54,598 bases of DNA from NCBI GenBank assembly GCA_034433795.1, contig DAOUAE010000009.1, forward strand, positions 1 to 54,598, in the 5' to 3' direction. The stretch's first letter is position 1. The number at the start of each line of letters is the position of its first letter. The stretch is from DAOUAE01 sp034433795. GTDB taxonomy: Bacteria; Chloroflexota; UBA6077; FW602-bin22; DAOUAE01. This document shows positions 30,764 to 39,688 of the stretch, piece by piece. Both the position numbers and the translations under genes were made by a program. The notes beneath the pieces were generated by a model. That model saw nothing but the letters and a program-made list of their open reading frames with translations. It was not told the DNA's origin and searched no databases.

Positions 30764-33315
30764 GGCCCACCGACCGGCCTCTCAGAACTTCCAACCGGAG
30801 GCCACGGTGCGCGTTTCAGACCCTCCGCCGTCAGGAGGAAAAGCAGGCTGAGCCCGCCGATCATCAGCAGGTGCGCCGGCGCCAGCGGCACCAGGCCGAA
30901 GAGACGCCCCAGAGGAGGATAAGCGGCCACGCCCACCAAAACGCCCACTGCCAGGCCCATCGCCCCCAGCAGCGGTCCGCTCGGCGCCGGCGTCCGCCAG
31001 AGAGGCGCGCGGCTGCGAACCACCAGCAGCAGGAGCAGACCGGTCAGACCGAGAAAGAGAAACCAGGCGGTCTGAATAACCGGCGGTGGGGCACCACGCA
31101 GGAGGCGCAGCAGCGCCAGAGCCGCCACCGCGTTGAGAAGCCCGAGAGCCAGCCCCGGCTCGACCACCAGCCGCAGATGCCAGCGCAGCGGTCGGGTCAC
31201 CTCGGCCGGATCGACCCGGTCGGTGGCCAGGGCCAGCATCGGCAGGTCGGTCAGCAGATTCAGGAGCAGCACCTGGGCGGGCAGCAGGGGCAGGAAGTCC
31301 AGCAGCAGCGAGGCCACCGCCACCACCAGCACGCTGGCCAGGTTGCCGGCCAGGGTGTACAGGAGATAGTGCTGAAGAACCCGGAACAGCCGTCGTCCCT
31401 CCCGAACTGCGGCCACAATTACCCCCAGATCATCGTCGAGCAGCACCAGATCAGCCGCCATCTTGGCGACATCGGTGCCGCCATACAGAGCGATCCCCAC
31501 ATCGGCCGCCTGGAGAGCAGGAGCATCGTTCACCCCATCGCCGGTCACCGCCACCTGATGGTCGGCCGCCTGGAGCAACCGGACGATCTGGTACTTGTCA
31601 GCCGGTGTGACCTCGGCGAAGATAATCCCCCGCTCGACGGCCGCCGGGTCGCCCCAGCCCCAGTCGGCCGGCGTCAGAACCTGCGCCGGCCCGACGGCCA
31701 GCCCCAGCCGACAGGCCAGGGCCAGGGCCGTCCGGGCGGCATCACCGGTCAGAATCTTGACGCTGAGCCCGAGGGCGGCGGCCTCGCGCAGAGCCCGGGC
31801 CGCGCCGGGCCGGGGCGGATCGCCCAGGGCCACCAGGCCGACCAGACTCAGGTCGGTATCCGCCGCCTCGTCCGGGGCCAGCGACCGGCGGGCCACCGCC
31901 AGGACGCGTCGGCCCTCAGCCTGCCAGGCCTCTACCCGGGCCTGGACCTCCCCCGCCACCGCAGCCAGAGGGCGCGGGCCCTCTGGCGTCAGCAGCTGGT
32001 GACAACGCTCCAGGATAACCCGGGCGGCGCCTTTGCAGACGATCTCGGGGGGGTCTTCCAGCCGGACGCACATGCGCTTCCGCTCGGCCGTAAAGGGCAG
32101 GATCACCCGGCGCGGCCGGGCGGCCAGACGCGCCAGATCCAGCCGATGGGCCCGGGCGGCGCTGATCAGCGCGTCGTCCACCGGGTCGCGGCCCTCCTCG
32201 GGGAACGAGGAGCAGAGGACAGCCAGTGCCAGCAGGGTCTCGGGGCCCAGGGGGCTCCAGACCTCCTCGACCACCGTTCGGTTCTGCGTGATCGTGCCGG
32301 TCTTATCGGTGCAGAGGACGTCGATGCCGCTCAGTTCCTCGATGGCCGCCAGCCGGCGGGTGAGGACCCGCTGACGGGCCAGGTGGGCGGCACCCAGGGC
32401 CAGGGCGGTGGCGGTGACCGCCGGCAGGGCCTCAGGGGCGGTGCCCAGGGCCACCGCCAGGGCCAGCGCCAGCGACTGGACCGGTGGCCGCCCCAGCGCG
32501 ATGTTGGCCACCAGCACCACGCCCAGCAGCACCAGGGCCAGCCGCAGGAGAAAGGCGGCGAAGTGGTCGAGCTGCCGATGGAACTGGCCGGGCCGACGGA
32601 TGTCGGCCAGGAGAGTGGCCGTCTGTCCGAAGAGGGTGGCGGCACCGGTGGCCACGACCACGCCCTCGCCCTCGCCGGCCAGGACCAGACTGCCGGCCAG
32701 GACGACATTGCGCAGATCGCGGAGCGTTCGGGGCGGGACGGGCAGGGGGTCGGCAGTCTTCTCCTGCCAGAGCGATTCCCCGGTCAGCGGAGCCTCGCTG
32801 ACCTGAAGTCCGACAGCGCGCAGGAGGCGGATATCGGCCGGGACAAGCCGGCCGGCGGACAGGCGGACCAGGTCGCCCGGGACCAGGAGAGCGGCGGGGA
32901 GTGTCTGCCATCGTCCGTCGCGGCAAACCTGGGCCTGGACCGGCAGGAGGCGACGCAGACTTTCCAGCGCTCGCTCGGCCCGGTACTCCTGGAGGAACAT
33001 CAGGCCGGTGTTGAGGGCCAGAAGCCCCAGGATGATGAGGCCATCGAGGAAGTCGTGGAGCGCCAGCGTCAAAAGGCCGGCGCCGGCCAGCAGCAGGACC
33101 AGGCCATTGCGGACGAGCTCGCCGAGGATGGCGAGCGGGGAGCGGACGCCGGTGGCCACCTCGTTGGGGCCGAAGCGGGCCAGCCGGGCCCGAGCCTCGG
33201 CACTGGTGAGGCCGGTGGGCTGCCCCCCGACCAGCGCCAGGCAGGCCTCCGCCTCCGCCTGGGCGCAACGGGCGATCAGGTCGGGCAAGACCGGCCGGGC
33301 AGTCGCTAAAGCCAC
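30760..33315 (-). CDS. P-type cation-transporting ATPase (P2/P3-like, possibly Mg2+ type)
   Basis: An ~851-residue P-type ATPase. Seen: TGES in the actuator domain, LGTAPEALPAV in membrane helix 4, the phosphorylation site CTDKTGTITQN (Asp near residue 335), KGA in the nucleotide domain, TGD and TGDGVNDAPAL, then about six C-terminal helices. There is no CPx motif or N-terminal metal-binding domain, so it is not a heavy-metal exporter. The P-E-A-L-P sequence resembles MgtA-type Mg2+ importers (P-E-M-L-P) more than Ca2+ or H+ pumps. Two GTG starts are possible; 33315 has better spacing from GGTGGAG than 33321. Confidence 0.8.
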   Translation of the reverse strand: MALATARPVLPDLIARCAQAEAEACLALVGGQPTGLTSAEARARLARFGPNEVATGVRSPLAILGELVRNGLVLLLAGAGLLTLALHDFLDGLIILGLLALNTGLMFLQEYRAERALESLRRLLPVQAQVCRDGRWQTLPAALLVPGDLVRLSAGRLVPADIRLLRAVGLQVSEAPLTGESLWQEKTADPLPVPPRTLRDLRNVVLAGSLVLAGEGEGVVVATGAATLFGQTATLLADIRRPGQFHRQLDHFAAFLLRLALVLLGVVLVANIALGRPPVQSLALALAVALGTAPEALPAVTATALALGAAHLARQRVLTRRLAAIEELSGIDVLCTDKTGTITQNRTVVEEVWSPLGPETLLALAVLCSSFPEEGRDPVDDALISAARAHRLDLARLAARPRRVILPFTAERKRMCVRLEDPPEIVCKGAARVILERCHQLLTPEGPRPLAAVAGEVQARVEAWQAEGRRVLAVARRSLAPDEAADTDLSLVGLVALGDPPRPGAARALREAAALGLSVKILTGDAARTALALACRLGLAVGPAQVLTPADWGWGDPAAVERGIIFAEVTPADKYQIVRLLQAADHQVAVTGDGVNDAPALQAADVGIALYGGTDVAKMAADLVLLDDDLGVIVAAVREGRRLFRVLQHYLLYTLAGNLASVLVVAVASLLLDFLPLLPAQVLLLNLLTDLPMLALATDRVDPAEVTRPLRWHLRLVVEPGLALGLLNAVAALALLRLLRGAPPPVIQTAWFLFLGLTGLLLLLVVRSRAPLWRTPAPSGPLLGAMGLAVGVLVGVAAYPPLGRLFGLVPLAPAHLLMIGGLSLLFLLTAEGLKRAPWPPVGSSERPVGGP

Positions 33316-33430
33316 ATTCACACTCCACCCGCGAGTGTAGCAGGTTCCCGGCGACCACGGGAACTCCCCCAGCCGGTGTATACCCCACCCCGGAGCGGCG
33401 CTGCTCTGGACGCGTCTCAGGGAGAGAACT

Positions 33431-33461
33431 TTTGCCGCCCCTCCCCGGCTTCTGCTATACT
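33431..33461 (+). promoter_or_regulatory. Promoter of tRNA-Glu
   Basis: TTGCCG (33432-33437), 18 bp, TATACT (33456-33461) with TGC before the -10, ending 9 bp upstream of the tRNA 5' end. Confidence 0.65.
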
Positions 33462-33470
33462 TTAGCAGAG

Positions 33471-33547
33471 GCCCCCATCGTCTAGAGGCCTAGGACACCA
33501 CCCTTTCAAGGTGGAGATCGCCGGTTCGAATCCGGCTGGGGGTACCA
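33471..33547 (+). tRNA. trnE: tRNA-Glu (anticodon TTC)
   Basis: A full cloverleaf: acceptor GCCCCCA with TGGGGGT (first pair G-U), D-arm, anticodon stem CCACC/GGTGG around loop CTTTCAA (anticodon TTC), T-arm with GGTTCGAATCC, discriminator A and an encoded CCA. It reads GAA and GAG codons. Confidence 0.95.
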
Positions 33548-33564
33548 CAGGATACCGCCCACAG

Positions 33565-33582
33565 CCAGGCAGAACTGCCTGG
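33565..33582 (+). terminator. Terminator after tRNA-Glu
   Basis: CCAGGCA-GAAC-TGCCTGG followed by CCCTCTGTTTCTT. It ends the tRNA transcript; the U-tract is interrupted but T-rich. Confidence 0.55.
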
Positions 33583-33728
33583 CCCTCTGTTTCTTCCCCA
33601 CGACTGGCCCGCTCCCCGGGAGCAGGCCAGCCCCCGATCCTCACCGGAGGATCTCGCGGCACAGCCGCTCCCGAACCCTCACCCGAAGAGACCGACGCCC
33701 GCACTGGCCCCACCGTGCGGAGCGGCGA

Positions 33729-33757
33729 TTGATCAGCCAGGCGGCCCGTGCTAGCAT
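33729..33757 (+). promoter_or_regulatory. Promoter of the molybdenum hydroxylase gene
   Basis: TTGATC (33729-33734), 17 bp, TAGCAT (33752-33757) with a preceding TGC. The start codon is about 83 bp downstream. Confidence 0.5.
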
Positions 33758-33840
33758 GGAGGCCGATCAGCCATCACCAGCGCCCGGCCTGGCCCTCGAT
33801 ACCACCCCCAGACCAGGCCCGCGCGCAGGAGGAGACCAGC

Positions 33841-36108
33841 ATGGCCAGCCACACCGTGGTCGGCCGCCCTCAGCGGCGGATCGATGCTCTGGAACGTCTG
33901 ACCGGGCGCCTGCAGTACGCCGGCGACCTGCGTCTCCCCGGCATGCTCCACGCCCGGCTGGTGGTGAGCCCCTATGCCCACGCCCGCATCCGTCACATCG
34001 ATACCCAGGAGGCCCTGGCCGTCCCCGGCGTGGTCGCGGTCCTGACCGCGCGCGACCTGCCGATCGCCCACGATGACGGCACCCGTAAGGGCCAGCCCCT
34101 GGCCCGTGAGGAGGTCCTCTTCCACGGCCATCCGGTCGCCGTGGTTCTGGCCGAGAGCGAAGCGGCCGCCGAGGACGGAGCCGAGCGCGTTCGGGTGGAC
34201 TACGAACCGCTGCCGGCTCTCCTCGACCCGCTGGAGGCCATGCGCCCCCAGGCCCCGCTGGTCCGCCACCAGCGGGCCGCTGTCTCCGAAGAGGTCCAGA
34301 TGCACGCCACCGTCGGCGGTGAACAGGCGGCCGAAGAGGAGGCCCTCCCACCGAACGTCTCCAACCGGGTGCACTATCAGCGCGGCGATGTCGCCCAGGG
34401 CTTCCGCGAGGCCGACGTCATCGTCGAGGCCACCTATCGCACCCAGTGGGCCCACCAGACCTCCATCGAGCCTCAGGTGGCCGTCGCCTGGCTCGACCCC
34501 CTGGGCACCCTGACCATCTGGAGCAGCACCCAGACCCTCTTCTACGCCAAGCGCGAAGTCGCCAAAGTCCTGGGTCTGCCGGCCCACCGGGTCCGGATCG
34601 TCGGAATGCCGGTCGGCGGCGGCTTCGGCGGCAAGTTCGTCCTGATCGAGCCGCTGATCGGGGCGGTGGCCATGGCCATCAAGCGCCCGGTCCGCCTGGC
34701 CTTCACCCGGATGGAGGAGTTCCTGGCCGCCAACCCGGCCCCGCAGGCGATCATCGAGGTCAAGGCCGGGGCGAAGCGCGATGGACAGCTGACCGCCTTC
34801 CAGGCTCGCGTTATCTACGACACCGGGGCCTTCCCCGGCTCGCCGATGCAGATCTGCTGCCTGCTGATGGGCGGAGCCTACCGCTGGCCGAACCTGGATA
34901 TCCGGGGCTACGAGGTGATGACCAACCGGGTGAGCCCCGGGGCCTATCGCGCGCCCGGCGCGCCCCAGGCCTTCTTCGCCCTCGAGTCCACGATGGACGA
35001 ACTGGCCCGCCGCCTGGGGCTCGACCCGCTGGAGTTCCGCCTGCAGAACGCCTGCACCGAGGGCGATCCGATGCCCGATGGCACGCCACACCCGCGCCTG
35101 GGCCTGCGCGAGTGCCTGGAGACCCTGCGGGCCCACCCCGCCTGGCAGGAGCGGCACCAGAAAGCCCCCGATGAAGGCGTCGGCATCGCCATCGGCGGCT
35201 GGCCCGGCGGCCTGGAGCCGACCAGTATCCTCTGCAAACTGGAGCACGATGGAACGGTCAGCGTCGTCACCGGCACGGTCGATCTCACCGGCACCAACAC
35301 CACTCTGGCCCTCATCGCCGCCGAGGTGCTGGGGCTCGCGCCCGAGAAGGTGAAGGTGGTGAACGGCGATACCGAGACCGCTCCCCCGGCCGGCGTGAGC
35401 GGCGGCAGCAAGATCACCTACACGCAGGGGATGGCTCTGCTCCGGGCCGCCCAGGACGCCCGCCGGCAGATTCTGGCCATCGCCGCCGACCAGCTCGAAG
35501 CCGCCCCCGAAGACCTGGAGATCGTCGACGGCACGGTCCGGGTCCGGGGCGTGCCCAGCCGCTCCATCACCTTCGAGCGGATCGCCGAACTGAGCGGCAC
35601 CTTCGGTGGAAAGTACGAGCCGGTGGTGGGGCGCGGCGCCAGCGCTATCAGCCGCAACGCCCCCGGCTACGCCGCCCATCTGGCTCGGGTGCGGGTGGAC
35701 CGCGAGACCGGCCAGGTCACGGTCGCCCGCTACGTGGCAGTGCAGGATGTGGGGTTCGCCATCGACCCGCCGCTGGTCCACGCCCAGATCCACGGCGGGG
35801 TGGCCCAGGGCCTTGGCTGGGCCCTGCGCGAGGCCCTGGTCTACAGCGCCGACGGCCAGCTCCTGACCGCCAGCCTGATGGACTACGCCGTGCCGGCGGC
35901 CATCGACCTGCCACCCATCGAATCGGTCCTGGTCGAAGTCCCAGCCCCCGACGGCCCCTTCGGCGCCAAAGGCGTCGGCGAGCCGCCGGTCGTGCCGGTC
36001 CCGGCGGCGGTGGCCAACGCCATCCGCGACGCCGTGGGCCTCCGCCTGACCGAACTGCCGATGACCGCCGAACGGGTGGCCCGAGCCCTGGGTTGCCTCG
36101 CCTCCTGA
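33841..36108 (+). CDS. Xanthine dehydrogenase-family molybdenum-binding subunit
   Basis: A 755-residue large subunit of the molybdenum hydroxylase family (xanthine, aldehyde and aerobic CO dehydrogenases). The N-terminal RRIDALERLTGRLQYAGDL, the molybdopterin loop MPVGGGFGGK (about 257), GAYRAPGAPQ (about 366) and GAKGVGEPPVVP with the catalytic Glu near residue 713 are intact. It lacks the AYxCSFR loop of true CO dehydrogenase. Such enzymes normally need FAD and 2Fe-2S subunits; neither gene is adjacent. GGAGGAG precedes the ATG. Substrate is unknown; hydroxylation of an N-heterocycle or aldehyde is typical. Confidence 0.85.
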   Translation: MASHTVVGRPQRRIDALERLTGRLQYAGDLRLPGMLHARLVVSPYAHARIRHIDTQEALAVPGVVAVLTARDLPIAHDDGTRKGQPLAREEVLFHGHPVAVVLAESEAAAEDGAERVRVDYEPLPALLDPLEAMRPQAPLVRHQRAAVSEEVQMHATVGGEQAAEEEALPPNVSNRVHYQRGDVAQGFREADVIVEATYRTQWAHQTSIEPQVAVAWLDPLGTLTIWSSTQTLFYAKREVAKVLGLPAHRVRIVGMPVGGGFGGKFVLIEPLIGAVAMAIKRPVRLAFTRMEEFLAANPAPQAIIEVKAGAKRDGQLTAFQARVIYDTGAFPGSPMQICCLLMGGAYRWPNLDIRGYEVMTNRVSPGAYRAPGAPQAFFALESTMDELARRLGLDPLEFRLQNACTEGDPMPDGTPHPRLGLRECLETLRAHPAWQERHQKAPDEGVGIAIGGWPGGLEPTSILCKLEHDGTVSVVTGTVDLTGTNTTLALIAAEVLGLAPEKVKVVNGDTETAPPAGVSGGSKITYTQGMALLRAAQDARRQILAIAADQLEAAPEDLEIVDGTVRVRGVPSRSITFERIAELSGTFGGKYEPVVGRGASAISRNAPGYAAHLARVRVDRETGQVTVARYVAVQDVGFAIDPPLVHAQIHGGVAQGLGWALREALVYSADGQLLTASLMDYAVPAAIDLPPIESVLVEVPAPDGPFGAKGVGEPPVVPVPAAVANAIRDAVGLRLTELPMTAERVARALGCLAS

Positions 36109-36127
36109 AGCCGTTCCCGCTGGCTTC

Positions 36128-36167
36128 GCGCCCCCGTTCTCTCCATCCGTAGAGCGGACGGGGGCGC
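36128..36167 (+). terminator. Hairpin between convergent genes
   Basis: GCGCCCCCGT (36128-36137) pairs with ACGGGGGCGC (36158-36167). It lies between the hydroxylase stop and the stop of the convergent glycosyltransferase, so it probably acts as a two-way terminator, although no U-tract follows. Confidence 0.45.
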
Positions 36168-36174
36168 CGCGCGG

Positions 36175-36936
36175 TCAGCCGGCGGAGATGGCGTCGGGAG
36201 CCCGCTGCCAGCGGGACCGGAACCGCTCCCAGAGCGCCCGGGCGGCGGCGGCGCTCCGAGCGATCAAGCGCTCGTCCACCAGATGCCAGTCCGGCCGCTC
36301 GTGGTAGTCGAGGTGGTAGATCGTGTTGTGGGTCTGGACGATACAGGGCCGGCCGAGCAGCTCGAAGAGGGTGCTCAGGGCGGCGATCTCCCAGACCTTC
36401 TCCGGCGTCCGCTGAGCGTCGAGAACGTCGGTCGTCGTTCGGTAGTAGGTCAGCAGGAGATCGCGGAGCAGCGCATCCTGGTAGAACACCGCTCCGGGGG
36501 TGTAGCGTACCCGGCTCGGCCAGGGACCCGCCACCAGCGGGCTGTTGCGGCAGACCGGGGCGATGAAGCCGTAGCCGGTCTGGAACTCGGGCTGGGCTAC
36601 GATCTGGCGCAGCGCGGCCGAGGGGACGACGATATCATCGTCCATAAAACAGAGGTGTGGTCCGCGCAGCTCCTCCAGCAGCCGCAGGCGCCCCAGGCTG
36701 AACGCCCGCTCGCGCTCCCGCAGGTACTCGTAGGTGCAGCGGATACCCCGGTCGATAGCCAACCGCTGGGCGAAGACGACGTCGTCGCGCCGAACCGCCG
36801 GCGCCTCCCCCGTGTCCACGATGTGGATACGGATGGCCGTCCAGTCCTGGAGCAGCAGGCTCACCAGAGTCATCCCCAGCGTTGGCTTGCCGCGTGTCAG
36901 GACACCGATCTCAATGACGGGGTCAGAGCCGGTCAT
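36175..36936 (-). CDS. GT2-like glycosyltransferase
   Basis: A 253-residue GT-A type protein. EIGVLTRGKPTLGMTLVSLLLQD at the start, an FMDDDIVV metal-binding D-x-D motif near residue 96, and a conserved Trp-Glu pair (KVWEIAALSTLF) fit family 2 transferases. It lacks membrane segments and is probably cytosolic or peripheral. GAGAGG precedes the ATG. It follows the GT-B gene by 101 bp, with its own promoter. The sugar and acceptor are unknown; envelope glycan synthesis is likely. Confidence 0.7.
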   Translation of the reverse strand: MTGSDPVIEIGVLTRGKPTLGMTLVSLLLQDWTAIRIHIVDTGEAPAVRRDDVVFAQRLAIDRGIRCTYEYLRERERAFSLGRLRLLEELRGPHLCFMDDDIVVPSAALRQIVAQPEFQTGYGFIAPVCRNSPLVAGPWPSRVRYTPGAVFYQDALLRDLLLTYYRTTTDVLDAQRTPEKVWEIAALSTLFELLGRPCIVQTHNTIYHLDYHERPDWHLVDERLIARSAAAARALWERFRSRWQRAPDAISAG

Positions 36937-37004
36937 CGCTGCCTCTCAACCAGTCTGATGGCCACTGTGGCGGGCAGGCGGCTGGCACTGCGCCCGCCCC
37001 TGGC

Positions 37005-37033
37005 ATTCTGCGGGCTTCCGGCCCGCCTGTCAA
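37005..37033 (-). promoter_or_regulatory. Promoter of the GT2-like gene
   Basis: Minus strand: TTGACA (37028-37033), 17 bp, CAGAAT (37005-37010), about 70 bp upstream of the ATG and just behind the stop of the preceding gene. Confidence 0.55.
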
Positions 37034-37037
37034 GGGC

Positions 37038-38126
37038 CTACGATACATCGACCGGCTGGCCGTGGAGCACGACCCGGACGAAGTTCTCAACCGATTGAGC
37101 GGTCTTGAACGGCGCCCGGAAGCCGGGATAGCGCGCGGCCTCCTGGACGTCCACCGGCAGGTTCAGGGCCTCCTGCTCCACCGAGTAGTAGGTGCCCAGA
37201 GCCCGGTGGTAGCGGCTGAGATACATCTGCTCGGTCTGCCCGGGAGTGGGAATGAGCAGCGCCCGCTGGTCGAGTTCGACCAGCTCCATCAGCGTGCTGT
37301 AGCCGGAGCGGGCGATGACCAGTCGGCTCCGGTTCATCATCAGCTCCTGCTGCTCACGGTCGAGGTAACCGTAGACCTCGACCCGTCCCTGCTGCAGACG
37401 ACGCGGCTCCTCGGGACGCCCCAGGGCCACCACCACCCGGCCGGGCAACCGTTCGACCTGTGACAGAATGAGCCGCTCGAGCAACGTCCGTTGGGGCTCC
37501 GGCCCGGAGATGGTGATAAAGTAATCGAGGTCGCGCTCGACCGGCCGCTGGCGCAGGCGGGAGAGGATGCCGATGTACTCGACCCGCTCACGCTCAAAGA
37601 AGGTCAGGTTGTGGCTGAGTTCGCCGCTTAACGCCGGCTCGGCGAAGTCCGGCACCAGGATCTTCTTGACCCCGCTGAACCAGCGAGCGTTGAAGTACTC
37701 CATCGCCAGCTCCAGCGAGGGGTTGCGGTTGGGCAGAATCAGCCGCAGACCGTGGGAGAGAAAGTAACTTTCGACCTTGGGACTGTAGATCCCGTAGCGG
37801 CTGTCGGAGATAATGCAATCGAACTGGCGAACACGCAGGAGTTCTTTCAGCGCCCGGTGCTCGTCGAGGATCGAGCGGAAGAGCAGCGGAACGCTCAGGG
37901 CGAACTTGGCGTAGAAAAGCGGGGCGCTGCGGGCCAGCGGCTTGGGAATGTCCGGCCAGTCGAGGAACTCGCAGCGGTCGGCCAGCTCCTGGCGCAGAAC
38001 CGCCAGCGCCCGCTCGGTCGAGATGACCGTCACCCGGCATTTTTCGGCCAGCAACCGCTCGATGAGGGGCAGCGAGCGGGTGGCGTGCCCCAGCCCCCAG
38101 GAACTGACCGCAAAGAGAACACGCAC
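37038..38126 (-). CDS. GT-B glycosyltransferase of the MJ1255/UDP-GlcNAc-transferase-like group
   Basis: A 362-residue protein. VRVLFAVSSWGLGHATRSLPLIERLL is the N-terminal acceptor-domain motif shared with MurG and MJ1255-type proteins. The DCIISDSRYGIYSP block, FITISGPEPQRT and ARSGYSTLMELVELDQRALLIPTPGQTEQ complete the nucleotide-sugar site. Start is uncertain: the GTG at 38126 is chosen because homology begins there; residues upstream are low-complexity. Probably makes a surface glycan or glycolipid. Confidence 0.72.
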   Translation of the reverse strand: MRVLFAVSSWGLGHATRSLPLIERLLAEKCRVTVISTERALAVLRQELADRCEFLDWPDIPKPLARSAPLFYAKFALSVPLLFRSILDEHRALKELLRVRQFDCIISDSRYGIYSPKVESYFLSHGLRLILPNRNPSLELAMEYFNARWFSGVKKILVPDFAEPALSGELSHNLTFFERERVEYIGILSRLRQRPVERDLDYFITISGPEPQRTLLERLILSQVERLPGRVVVALGRPEEPRRLQQGRVEVYGYLDREQQELMMNRSRLVIARSGYSTLMELVELDQRALLIPTPGQTEQMYLSRYHRALGTYYSVEQEALNLPVDVQEAARYPGFRAPFKTAQSVENFVRVVLHGQPVDVS

Positions 38127-38179
38127 ACCAACCCCCGTGCGCAGACACTCTCCACGAACACCGACCTGCGCCGACAGGT

Positions 38180-38209
38180 ATCCTAGCAGCCCCGGCCCCC
38201 TTTCTGCAA
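38180..38209 (-). promoter_or_regulatory. Promoter of the GT-B gene
   Basis: Minus strand: TTGCAG (38204-38209), 18 bp, TAGGAT (38180-38185) with TGC before it, 54 bp before the chosen start. Confidence 0.55.
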
Positions 38210-38339
38210 CCATCATGCCGCCTGGCCAGGCGTGGAACACGCCCTCACCTGCACCGACCGGCCGCCCCCGCCCGCCAGACAACGGCCGGCCCGCCGTTGC
38301 CAGGTCCCATCCGCCGGGGCCGAGAGTAGAACACTCCTC

Positions 38340-38371
38340 TTGACTCTGAAGCTAGCTCCAGAGTCTAAACT
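38340..38371 (+). promoter_or_regulatory. MerR-type promoter/operator
   Basis: TTGACT (38340-38345) and TAAACT (38366-38371) are 20 bp apart, the lengthened spacing that MerR regulators untwist. The spacer holds a near-perfect dyad, GACTCTGAAGCT / AGCTCCAGAGTC (38342-38365, one mismatch), very like ZntR/PbrR operators. It lies 24 bp before the merR-like ATG, so the gene is autoregulated. Confidence 0.85.
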
Positions 38372-38394
38372 ACTGGTGAAGCGCAGGAGGGACG

Positions 38395-38883
38395 ATGCGC
38401 CATCCGCCCGACCATCATCTGTGGCGCATTGGCGAACTGGCGGCGCGCACCGGCGTGACTCCGGAGACGATCCGCTACTACGAACGGTGTGGCCTCCTCC
38501 AGCCAGCGCGGCGCACCGCGAGCGGCTATCGTCTGTACAGCGACAGCGAGCGTCGACGCCTGCTCTTCATCCGGCGGGCCCGACGGCTCGGCTGCTCGCT
38601 GGCAGAGATCCGCGATCTCCTTCGCCTGGCGGAGACCAGCGCCTGCCAGCCACTCCGCCAGCGCGTGGTCGAGATCCTCCAACGGCGGATCGCGGAGTGC
38701 CAGGCCAGGCTGGCCGAACTCCAGCAGCTCCACGCCGATCTGGAGCGACGCTACCACGCGGCCGTGCGGGCCCAGGAGGAGGCGGTCTGCCGCTGCCCGG
38801 ATTTCCCCACCGACTGTGCCTGCTTACCAGTTGGCCTCGACGAACTGGCCCCCCAGCTTCCCGACGCTCCTGCGGGGCGCTGA
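38395..38883 (+). CDS. MerR-family metal-responsive regulator
   Basis: A 162-residue activator. Residues 10-77 are the winged helix (LWRIGELAARTGVTPETIRYYERCGLL), followed by the dimerisation coiled coil (about 86-125). Cys84 sits where MerR/ZntR bind metal, and a C-terminal cluster of C132, C134, C141 and C143 would complete a soft-metal site; Zn, Cd, Pb or Hg are all possible. CAGGAGG precedes the ATG. No metal efflux gene follows; the next gene is a PIG-L deacetylase 85 bp away. Confidence 0.87.
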   Translation: MRHPPDHHLWRIGELAARTGVTPETIRYYERCGLLQPARRTASGYRLYSDSERRRLLFIRRARRLGCSLAEIRDLLRLAETSACQPLRQRVVEILQRRIAECQARLAELQQLHADLERRYHAAVRAQEEAVCRCPDFPTDCACLPVGLDELAPQLPDAPAGR

Positions 38884-38968
38884 GGAACTGCGCGGCCAGC
38901 CGCCGAGCCACCAGACCGGGCGGTCGGTAGACAGAGATCCCGGATTCGCTGCGCCTCGGGAGCGAGCC

Positions 38969-39688
38969 ATGGACCGGCTCTGGGAGATTCCTGATCCTGT
39001 CCTCGTCATCTGCGCCCACCCTGATGACATCGAAGTCCACGCCGGCGGCACGATAGCCCGGCTGGTCCAGGCGGGGAGGAGCGTGGCCTATGTCCTCGCC
39101 ACCCGGGGTGACCGGGGCACCGGCGACCCAACCAGGACACCGGCAGAGGTCGCGAGCATTCGCGAGGCCGAGCAGCGCGCGGCGGCCGCGATCCTGGGCA
39201 TCGACGATCTGACTTTTCTGAACTTCCGGGACGGCGACCTCATGTACGCCGGATCCTCTCTTCGCGAGGCACTCGTCCGCTGCATCCGCCACAAGCGCCC
39301 ACGGGCCATTATCACCCACGATCCGTTCCCGGGCAACGGGTCACCGGACGCCTGCGCGATCCACCCCGACCACCTCACCCTCGGCTATGCCGTCTTCCAG
39401 GCGGCCTTCATTGCGGCGCCAGCCCCGCTGTTCTATCCAGACCACCTGGCCGCAGGGTTACGGCCCTGGCGGCCAGAGGCGATCTACTGTGTGATGTCCA
39501 GCCAGCCTGACCTCTTCGTTGATATCACGCCCGTCTGGCCGCAGAAGTGGGAGGCGATCCGCCAGCACCGAAGTCAGGGTCGCCATCTCCCGGAGATGGA
39601 GCCGTTCTTTCGCGCGATCGCGCGACGCCTGGGAGAGCAGATCGGCTGTGATCTGGCCGAGGGATTCCGCCTCCTCCGCCCACCGTGA
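38969..39688 (+). CDS. PIG-L/LmbE-family deacetylase
   Basis: A 239-residue zinc-dependent N-deacetylase. AHPDDIEVHAGGTIARL holds the metal-binding H-P-D-D and catalytic Asp, THDPFPG and IHPDHLTLG the third ligand region. Family members deacetylate GlcNAc conjugates (MshB, BshB, PIG-L). GGGAG precedes the ATG. Because MshB/BshB make low-molecular-weight thiols and the upstream gene senses thiophilic metal, a thiol-related role is conceivable, but no other thiol gene is in the window. The 243 bp downstream hold nothing recognisable. Confidence 0.85.
   Translation: MDRLWEIPDPVLVICAHPDDIEVHAGGTIARLVQAGRSVAYVLATRGDRGTGDPTRTPAEVASIREAEQRAAAAILGIDDLTFLNFRDGDLMYAGSSLREALVRCIRHKRPRAIITHDPFPGNGSPDACAIHPDHLTLGYAVFQAAFIAAPAPLFYPDHLAAGLRPWRPEAIYCVMSSQPDLFVDITPVWPQKWEAIRQHRSQGRHLPEMEPFFRAIARRLGEQIGCDLAEGFRLLRPP

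Noticed and set aside
30718..33309. 863-residue plus-strand frame
   Set aside because: Antisense of the P-type ATPase and of the riboswitch region; composition is Gln/Gly/Arg-rich shadow sequence.
33462..33713. Minus-strand frame across the tRNA reading ...PPAGFEPAISTLKG...
   Set aside because: This is the well-known false frame on the antisense of a tRNA gene; the tRNA-Glu itself is clear.
33751..35793. 680-residue minus-strand frame
   Set aside because: Antisense of the molybdenum hydroxylase gene, which has full family motifs on the other strand.
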